Source: Neisseria macacae ATCC 33926
GTDB lineage: Bacteria > Pseudomonadota > Gammaproteobacteria > Burkholderiales > Neisseriaceae
Reading direction: 5' to 3'
DNA length: 64,000 bases
Assembly: GCF_022749495.1 (NCBI RefSeq)
Contig: NZ_CP094241.1
Coordinates: 1,922,001-1,986,000, forward strand
This document shows positions 58,594 through 64,000 of this stretch, in pieces. Numbering within the stretch: position 1 is the first letter of the stretch; every line of letters begins with the position of its first letter. Both the position numbers and the translations under genes were made by a program. The notes under the pieces were generated by a model. The model did not search any database. It saw only the letters and a list, made by a program, of their open reading frames with translations, and was not told the DNA's origin.

Positions 58594-59490
58594 ATGAGCG
58601 CACACCATGTCGAATTGAGAAACGTAACCAAACGCTTCGGCGCACAAAAAGCCGTCAACCAAGTCGATTTAGTCTTGAAGGCGGGCGAAAGTGTCGGTCT
58701 TGCCGGACACAACGGCGCAGGCAAGTCCACGCTCATCAAACTGATACTCGGGCTGATTACCCCCACCGAGGGCGAAGTCATGCTGCTGGGCGAGCGCACC
58801 GGCAGCAAAGCGGGCGCGCAGTTGCGCAGCCAAATCGGCTATCTGCCCGAAACCGTCGCCCTGCACCCTTCCCTCAGCGGCATCGAAACCCTCAATTTCT
58901 ACGCCAAACTCAAAAAACAGCCGCTCACCAAAAACCACGAACTCCTCGAACGCGTCGGCATTTCCCAAGCCGCCCGCCGCCGCGTCGGCACCTACTCCAA
59001 AGGCATGCGCCAACGCCTCGCCCTCGCCCAAGCGCTGCTGGGCGAACCCAAAGTATTGCTGTTTGACGAGCCCACCACAGGCCTCGACCCCGCCTCGCGC
59101 CAAATGTTTTACGAAGTCGTGCGCGAACTCAACGGACGCGGCGCCACCGTCCTCCTCAGTACCCACGCCCTCGCCGAACTCGACGGCCACGCCGACCGCA
59201 TCGTCGTCATGAAAAACGGTGTCAAAGTCGCCGACGGCAGCATGGACGAGCTGCACGTCCAAAGCGGACTCCCCCTCACCGTCAACATCCGCCTCAAATC
59301 CCCGCGTCCGTTAAGCGAACGCTGGCAGCCGCTTTCAGACGACCTCAGCTATCAGGCGCAATGTCAGGCTGAAGAACGCATGGCATTACTCAGCGAACTG
59401 GGCAACCTGTCCGACCTCGCCTACCTCGACATCCACACACCCACACTCGACGACATGTACGCACAATTCTTAAAAAGGGAGGACGTATGA
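58594..59490 (+). CDS. nosF: NosF, ABC-type ATPase for NosZ maturation
   Basis: A 298-residue ATPase with Walker A GHNGAGKST near residues 38-46, signature YSKGMRQRLALAQ and Walker B VLLFDEPTTGLDP. The end overlaps nosY (ATGA). NosDFY supply a sulfur species for CuZ. A mucDUS lies within the frame near 59334. Confidence 0.94.
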   Translation: MSAHHVELRNVTKRFGAQKAVNQVDLVLKAGESVGLAGHNGAGKSTLIKLILGLITPTEGEVMLLGERTGSKAGAQLRSQIGYLPETVALHPSLSGIETLNFYAKLKKQPLTKNHELLERVGISQAARRRVGTYSKGMRQRLALAQALLGEPKVLLFDEPTTGLDPASRQMFYEVVRELNGRGATVLLSTHALAELDGHADRIVVMKNGVKVADGSMDELHVQSGLPLTVNIRLKSPRPLSERWQPLSDDLSYQAQCQAEERMALLSELGNLSDLAYLDIHTPTLDDMYAQFLKREDV

Positions 59491-60317
59491 ACCCCGTTTG
59501 GATTATCACCGGAAAAGAAGTCCGCGACAGCCTGCGCAACCGCTGGGTACTCGCCGCCTCCGTCCTGCTCGCCGCCCTCGCCCTCTCATTGGGCTTCCTC
59601 GGCAGCTCGCCGACAGGCTCGGTTAAAGTCGATCCGCTGACCGTAACCGTCGTCAGCCTCTCCAGCCTGTCCATCTTCCTGATCCCGCTCATCGCCATGC
59701 TCCTCTCCTACGATTCCCTCATCGGCGAAATCGAACGCGGCACTATGGCGCTGCTGTTGAGCTACCCCGTTTCCCGCAACCAAATCCTTGCCGGAAAATT
59801 CATCGGACACCTCATCATCCTCGCCCTTGCCACCACCGCAGGCTACGGAATCGCGGGCATCACGCTCCAACTCGCCAACGGCAGCTTCGACATCGCCGCG
59901 TGGAAACCCTTTGCCCTGCTGATTGCCGCCAGCGTCATTTTGGGCGCCGCATTCCTGTCCATGGGCTACCTCATCAGCGCGAAAGTGAAAGAACGCGGCA
60001 CCGCCGCCGGTATCGCCATCGGCGTTTGGCTGTTTTTCGTCGTCATCTTCGACATGGCGCTTTTGGGCATCCTCGTCGCCGATACCCAGCAAACAATCAC
60101 CGCACCCGTCGTCGAAACCGTCCTCCTTTTCAACCCCACCGACATCTACCGCCTGCTCAACCTGACCGGTTACGAGAACACCGCCATGTACGCAGGCATG
60201 GCAGGTTTGAGCGAACAAATCAGCCTGACCATGCCCGTATTGCTGACCGCGCAGATATTATGGGTTATTATTCCCCTTATCTTGGCAGCAAGAATTTTTG
60301 GAAAGCGACAAATATGA
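59487..60317 (+). CDS. nosY: NosY, ABC permease for NosZ maturation
   Basis: A 276-residue membrane protein with six membrane segments (about residues 20-40, 55-75, 100-130, 140-165, 178-200, 250-270), overlapping nosF and nosL by 4 bases each. The N-terminal cytoplasmic segment WIITGKEVRDSLRNRWVL is typical of ABC-2 permeases of the Nos type. Confidence 0.93.
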   Translation: MNPVWIITGKEVRDSLRNRWVLAASVLLAALALSLGFLGSSPTGSVKVDPLTVTVVSLSSLSIFLIPLIAMLLSYDSLIGEIERGTMALLLSYPVSRNQILAGKFIGHLIILALATTAGYGIAGITLQLANGSFDIAAWKPFALLIAASVILGAAFLSMGYLISAKVKERGTAAGIAIGVWLFFVVIFDMALLGILVADTQQTITAPVVETVLLFNPTDIYRLLNLTGYENTAMYAGMAGLSEQISLTMPVLLTAQILWVIIPLILAARIFGKRQI

Positions 60318-60808
60318 AAAAGATTTTACCTGCGCTCCTCGCCGCCCTGCTCCTGAGTGCCTGTCCCAAAGAGGATGACACCCCGCCGCCTGAGCCTCAG
60401 CAAATCAGCGACCGCGCCGTGGGGCACTATTGCAGCATGAACCTGACCGAACACAACGGCCCCAAAGCCCAAATCTACCTCAACGGCAAACCCGACCGCC
60501 CCGTTTGGTTCTCGACCATCAAGCAGATGTTCGGCTACACCAAGCTGCCCGAAGAGCCTAAAGGCATCCACGTCATCTACGTTACCGACATGGGCAAAGT
60601 CAAAGACTGGAGCAAACCCAATGCCGACACCGCATGGATAGACGGCAAGAAAGCCTATTACGTCATAGAAAGCGGCTTCATCGGCGGCATGGGTGCGGAA
60701 GACGCCCTCCCCTTCGCCGACAAAGCCCAAGCAGAGAAATTTGCCAAAGAAAAAGGCGGCCGCGTCGTCAGCTTCGACGAAATGCCCGATTCCTACATCT
60801 TCAAATAA
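60314..60808 (+). CDS. nosL: NosL, copper chaperone lipoprotein
   Basis: A 164-residue lipoprotein with lipobox LSAC (Cys18). The copper-binding motif is HYCSMNLTEHNGPKAQI, the usual Cys/Met/His site of NosL; then WFSTIKQMFGY and the tail KGGRVVSFDEMPDS. It supplies Cu(I) to NosZ. Start at MKKILPAL overlaps nosY. Confidence 0.94.
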   Translation: MKKILPALLAALLLSACPKEDDTPPPEPQQISDRAVGHYCSMNLTEHNGPKAQIYLNGKPDRPVWFSTIKQMFGYTKLPEEPKGIHVIYVTDMGKVKDWSKPNADTAWIDGKKAYYVIESGFIGGMGAEDALPFADKAQAEKFAKEKGGRVVSFDEMPDSYIFK

Positions 60809-60820
60809 TCCCTTCTCATC

Positions 60821-60870
60821 AAAAAGGTCGTCTGAAAACCTTATCCATCAGGTTTTCAGACGACCTTTTT
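60821..60870 (+). terminator. DUS-pair terminator of the nos cluster
   Basis: AAAAAGGTCGTCTGAAAACC pairs with GGTTTTCAGACGACCTTTTT, directly left of a CREE. Confidence 0.88.
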
Positions 60871-60871
60871 A

Positions 60872-61026
60872 TATAGTGGATTAACTAAATCAGGACAAGG
60901 CGACGAAGCCGCAGACAGTACAGATAGTACGGAACCGATTCATTTGGTGCTTCAGCACCTTAGAGAATCGTTCTCTTTGAGCTAAGGCGAGGCAACGCCG
61001 TACTGGTTTAAAGTTAATCCACTATA
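60872..61026. repeat. Correia element (long form, 155 bp)
   Basis: Left end TATAGTGGATTAACTAAATC lacks two T of the TTTAAA seen in the other copies; right end TTAATCCACTATA is complete and the long block is present. It lies between the convergent nosL and cysE genes. Confidence 0.94.
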
Positions 61027-61053
61027 TCTGCGGTCTTAATCGGGCGATTCAGT

Positions 61054-61872
61054 TCAAATCACAAAATCCATCGCCGTTCCCTGCAAACTCTGGTCCATGT
61101 CTGCCGACGGGGTTTTGACCGAACGCCCCACCGGTTTGGCAGGCACGCCGACGACGGTGATTGACGACGGTACGTCCGCAACGACCACACTGCCTGCGCC
61201 AATTTTGGAATTGTCGCCGATGCGGATGTTGCCCAATATCGAAGCGTTCGCGCCAATCATCACGCCGTCGCCGATTTTCGGATGGCGGTCGCCGCTTTCC
61301 TTACCCGAGCCGCCGAGCGTTACGCCGTGCAGGATGGAAATATTGTTGCCCAACACGGCGGTTTCGCCGGCGACGAAACCGGTGGCGTGGTCGAGCATCA
61401 GCCCATGACCGAAACGGGCGGCGGGGTGAATATCGACGCCGAACACTTCCGACATACGGTTTTGCAGGAAATACGCCAGCGTTTTGCGGCCGTTTTGATA
61501 GAGCCAGTGGTTGATGCGGTGCGCCTGAATGGCGTGGAAACCTTTGAAATATAAAAGCGGCAGCGAATATTCGTCGCAGGCGGGGTCGCGTTCGTAAATG
61601 GCTTTCAAGTCGGCTTCGACGCAGTTGCTGATGCGCGCGTCGCTGCCCAATGCCTGCTGGTAAATTTCAAACAGGGCGCGTACGTCCATAATCGGGCTGC
61701 CGAGTTTGCTGGAAAGATGATAAGCAAGGACGGAATCGAGCGAATCGTGGCGCAATACGGTTTGGTGCAAAAAGCTCGCCAGCATCGGTTCGGCAGCGGC
61801 TGCGGCTGCGGTTTCTTCGCGGATGGTATGCCAGAGGTTGAAATCGGTTGTGTTCAGGTGGTCTTTTTTCAT
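61054..61872 (-). CDS. cysE: Serine O-acetyltransferase
   Basis: A 272-residue enzyme making O-acetylserine, the precursor of cysteine. The N-terminal helical part (LWHTIREETAAAAAAEPMLASFLHQTVLRHDSL) precedes hexapeptide repeats of a left-handed beta helix (DIHPAARFGHGLMLDHATGFVAGETAVLGNN...HGVTLGG, RHPKIGDGVMIGANASILGNIRIGDNSKIGAGSVVVADVP). Catalytic His in DHATG is present. The gene is monocistronic and divergent from grpE. Confidence 0.96.
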   Translation of the reverse strand: MKKDHLNTTDFNLWHTIREETAAAAAAEPMLASFLHQTVLRHDSLDSVLAYHLSSKLGSPIMDVRALFEIYQQALGSDARISNCVEADLKAIYERDPACDEYSLPLLYFKGFHAIQAHRINHWLYQNGRKTLAYFLQNRMSEVFGVDIHPAARFGHGLMLDHATGFVAGETAVLGNNISILHGVTLGGSGKESGDRHPKIGDGVMIGANASILGNIRIGDNSKIGAGSVVVADVPSSITVVGVPAKPVGRSVKTPSADMDQSLQGTAMDFVI

Positions 61873-61974
61873 GTCGGGGGTCGTCTGAAAATAGGAAGGT
61901 ATCGGCGTATCTTACCTTTTATCAACGATTTGCGATAGCGCATTGCGGAATATGCTTATGATGGTTTCCGTGTG

Positions 61975-62002
61975 CTTGAAGTTTTTTCAGACGACCTTAT
62001 AT
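61975..62002 (+). promoter_or_regulatory. Sigma-32-like promoter of grpE overlapping a DUS
   Basis: CTTGAAG (61975-61981), a 13-bp spacer, then CCTTATAT (61995-62002) fits the heat-shock pattern CTTGAAA-N13-CCCCATNT roughly. The spacer and the -10 start consist of a mucDUS (TTCAGACGACCT). It lies about 40 bp before the grpE ATG. Confidence 0.55.
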
Positions 62003-62043
62003 AAAGTAGCATTCGATTCAAACCATTCCAAAGGATGCATGAA

Positions 62044-62607
62044 ATGAGCGAACATCACGAACAATATCAACACGAAACCGAAGAGGCGGCAAACGCAGAA
62101 GCCGCCCAAGCCCCCAAAACCGAACAACCCGAAGCTACCGAACCGCCGACTTACGAAGAATTGCAGGCGCGTATCGCCGAGTTGGAAGGGCAGTTGAAAG
62201 ACAGCGAACTGCGCGGTTTGGCGAACGAGCAAAACCTACGCCGCCGCCATCAACAGGAAATCGCCGATACGCACAAATTCGCCGGACAAAAATTCGCCGC
62301 CGAAATGCTGCCGGTCAAAGACTATCTCGAAATGGCGCTGCTCGACCAAAGCGGCAATTTCGACGCGCTGAAAATGGGCGTGCAAATGACGCTGAACGAA
62401 TTGCAAAAAGCGTTTGACGCCACGCACATCAAAGAAATCAACCCGCAGCCCGGCGACAAACTCGACCCGCACCAACATCAAGCGATGCAGGCGGTCGTCA
62501 GCGAGCAAGAGCCGAACACCATCGTCAGCGTCATGAAAAAAGGCTACACCCTGTCCGACCGCGTATTACGTCCCGCGATGGTTGTCGTGGCGAAACAAGA
62601 ATCCTGA
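62044..62607 (+). CDS. grpE: GrpE, nucleotide exchange factor of DnaK
   Basis: A 187-residue cochaperone: a charged low-complexity start (about 1-35), a long coiled coil (YEELQARIAELEGQLKDSELRGLANEQNLRRRHQQE) and the C-terminal beta domain (EQEPNTIVSVMKKGYTLSDRVLRPAMVVV). MSEHHEQ was chosen as start since AAAGGA lies 9 bases upstream; an ATG 9 bases earlier overlaps that site. It precedes dnaK. Confidence 0.95.
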   Translation: MSEHHEQYQHETEEAANAEAAQAPKTEQPEATEPPTYEELQARIAELEGQLKDSELRGLANEQNLRRRHQQEIADTHKFAGQKFAAEMLPVKDYLEMALLDQSGNFDALKMGVQMTLNELQKAFDATHIKEINPQPGDKLDPHQHQAMQAVVSEQEPNTIVSVMKKGYTLSDRVLRPAMVVVAKQES

Positions 62608-62910
62608 AGGCACCGCTTGATAAAGTTTATCAAGCATAAAATTTTCAGACGACCCTTCCCCGTCCCTCAAGCCCCAATCCCGCTTTTGAAAAATCATTCC
62701 GATGATGCCCAATCGGAAAACAAAGACAAGGTCGTCTGAAAAACAAAATACCGTCCTGTGGATAAATAGTCTAGCTTGTTGAATTTTATATAAAAAAAAT
62801 TTAAACAAAACCCTTGAAAAAATATCGGGCAACCTTATTTACAGGTCAACGGAACAAAATGTTCCACACAATTATTAATTTAGAAAAATCTTTTTAGGAG
62901 CAACATCAAT
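62608..62910. other. grpE-dnaK spacer with dnaK promoter
   Basis: 303 bp without a gene, containing two DUS-type motifs near 62642 and 62728 (inverted relative to each other, widely spaced) and a heat-shock-like promoter at 62813-62840. Confidence 0.55.
62813..62840 (+). promoter_or_regulatory. Sigma-32-like promoter of dnaK
   Basis: CTTGAAA (62813-62819), 13-bp spacer, CCTTATTT (62833-62840). The -35 half is a perfect match to the heat-shock consensus and the spacing equals that at grpE. It lies about 70 bp before the dnaK ATG. Confidence 0.65.
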
Positions 62911-64000
62911 ATGGCAAAAGTAATCGGTATCGACTTAGGTACAACCAACTCTTGTGTATCCATCTCTGAAAACGGTCAAACCAAAGTTATTGAAAACGCA
63001 GAAGGCGCACGCACTACGCCGTCTGTCGTCGCTTATCTGGACGGCGGCGAAGTCCTCGTCGGCGCACCCGCCAAACGCCAAGCCGTAACCAACGCAAAAA
63101 ACACCATCTACGCTGTCAAACGTTTGATCGGTCATAAATTCGAAGACAAAGAAGTCCAACGCGACATCGAATCCATGCCTTTCGAAATCATCAAAGCCAA
63201 CAACGGCGACGCATGGGTGAAAGCGCAAGGCAAAGAGCTGTCTCCGCCACAAGTTTCCGCAGAAGTCCTGCGTAAAATGAAAGAAGCCGCCGAATCTTAT
63301 TTGGGCGAAAAAGTAACCGAAGCCGTGATTACCGTTCCGGCCTACTTCAACGACAGCCAACGTCAAGCCACCAAAGACGCAGGCCGCATCGCCGGTTTGG
63401 ACGTAAAACGCATCATCAACGAGCCGACCGCAGCTGCTTTGGCATTCGGTATGGACAAAGGCGACAACAAAGACCGCAAAGTAGCCGTATATGACTTGGG
63501 CGGCGGTACCTTCGATATTTCCATCATCGAAATCGCCAACCTCGACGGCGACAAACAATTCGAAGTATTGGCAACCAACGGCGACACTTTCTTGGGCGGC
63601 GAAGACTTCGACCAACGCCTCATCGACTACATCATCGCCGAGTTCAAAAAAGAACAAGGCATTGATTTGAAACAAGACGTGATGGCATTGCAACGTCTGA
63701 AAGAAGCTGCCGAAAAAGCCAAAATCGAATTGTCCAGCGGCCAGCAAACCGAAATCAATCTGCCGTACATCACCATGGACGCAACCGGCCCGAAACACTT
63801 GGCAATGAAAATTACCCGTGCCAAATTCGAAAGCCTCGTTGAAGACCTGATTGCCCGCTCTATCGAGCCTTGCCGCACCGCATTGAAAGATGCCGGTTTG
63901 AGCACCAGCGACATCGACGACGTAATTTTGGTCGGCGGTCAGTCCCGTATGCCGAAAGTACAAGAAGCCGTTAGAGACTTCTTTGGCAAAGAGCCGCGCA
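62911..64000 (+). CDS. dnaK: Chaperone DnaK (partial, N-terminal 363 residues)
   Basis: The Hsp70 chaperone; the window ends inside the ATPase domain. Visible are the phosphate loop IGIDLGTTNSCVS, VITVPAYFNDSQRQATKDAG, IINEPTAAALAFG, the second phosphate loop DLGGGTFDISIIE and VILVGGQSRMPKVQ near the edge. TAGGAG precedes the ATG by 13 bases. The gene continues past the right edge. Confidence 0.97.
   Translation, partial: MAKVIGIDLGTTNSCVSISENGQTKVIENAEGARTTPSVVAYLDGGEVLVGAPAKRQAVTNAKNTIYAVKRLIGHKFEDKEVQRDIESMPFEIIKANNGDAWVKAQGKELSPPQVSAEVLRKMKEAAESYLGEKVTEAVITVPAYFNDSQRQATKDAGRIAGLDVKRIINEPTAAALAFGMDKGDNKDRKVAVYDLGGGTFDISIIEIANLDGDKQFEVLATNGDTFLGGEDFDQRLIDYIIAEFKKEQGIDLKQDVMALQRLKEAAEKAKIELSSGQQTEINLPYITMDATGPKHLAMKITRAKFESLVEDLIARSIEPCRTALKDAGLSTSDIDDVILVGGQSRMPKVQEAVRDFFGKEPR

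Noticed and set aside
62935..63963. 342-codon minus-strand frame over dnaK
   Set aside because: Antisense shadow of dnaK; the plus strand has all Hsp70 motifs.
1..64000. tRNA, rRNA, CRISPR arrays, prophage genes
   Set aside because: I looked for cloverleaf-like sequences, regular spacer repeats and phage structural genes and saw none.

Overview
The window is chromosomal DNA of a commensal Neisseria, most likely of the N. mucosa / N. sicca / N. macacae group. The main reason is the DNA uptake sequence (DUS): AGGTCGTCTGAA (the 'mucosa' dialect) occurs dozens of times, often as inverted pairs that act as terminators. Nine clear Correia repeat enclosed elements (CREE) and neighbourhoods familiar from Neisseria (mutM-nlaA, hisZ-purA, prx/grx next to a dihydrolipoyl dehydrogenase, nosRZDFYL) support this. 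No rRNA, tRNA or CRISPR array was seen.

Layout. 1-6.9 kb: end of a cbb3-oxidase assembly locus (fixH, ccoG), transketolase, and an LTA-synthase-like membrane transferase. 7.0-25.8 kb: a large accessory locus that looks like a lipid/polyketide pathway of aryl-polyene/dialkylresorcinol (flexirubin-like) type. It holds a thioesterase, a LolA-like carrier, a DarA-like flavodoxin-fold protein, a SnoaL-like protein, a GNAT protein, a DarB-like KAS III, a BtrH-domain protein, three tandem secreted SH3-like paralogues, an ABC exporter, an ACP, a ketosynthase, a chain-length-factor-like partner and an MMPL exporter. Its first half (7.4-13.1 kb) carries a different DUS dialect (AGGCCGTCTGAA) from the rest of the window, which suggests import from another Neisseria lineage. 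The locus is interrupted at 17.85-19.86 kb by about 2 kb that looks streptococcal: an S33 proline-iminopeptidase-like gene and a broken serine-hydrolase-like gene between two remnants of an ISL3-family transposase, forming a 177-bp direct repeat.

26-44.5 kb: mostly housekeeping genes (pyrC, tusA, CNP1, fumC, pta, lpd, prx/grx, nlaA, mutM, a methyltransferase, mltD, a YciA-like thioesterase, a 3-hydroxyisobutyrate-dehydrogenase-like enzyme). Two copies of a 1247-bp IS3-family element each sit in the loop of a DUS-pair hairpin; one copy has a nonsense mutation in OrfB. 44.9-52 kb: purA, hisZ, an RnfB-type ferredoxin, a trimeric porin and a polyamine-binding lipoprotein. 52.2-60.8 kb: a complete nitrous oxide reductase cluster nosRZDFYL behind an FNR-type site placed about 41.5 bp upstream of the predicted start of transcription. 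61-64 kb: cysE, grpE and the start of dnaK, the last two with heat-shock-like promoters.

Functionally the window combines microaerobic/anaerobic respiration (ccoG, nos), acetate and TCA metabolism (pta, fumC, lpd), redox defence (prx/grx) and a mosaic envelope-lipid locus shaped by transformation, insertion sequences and inter-genus transfer.
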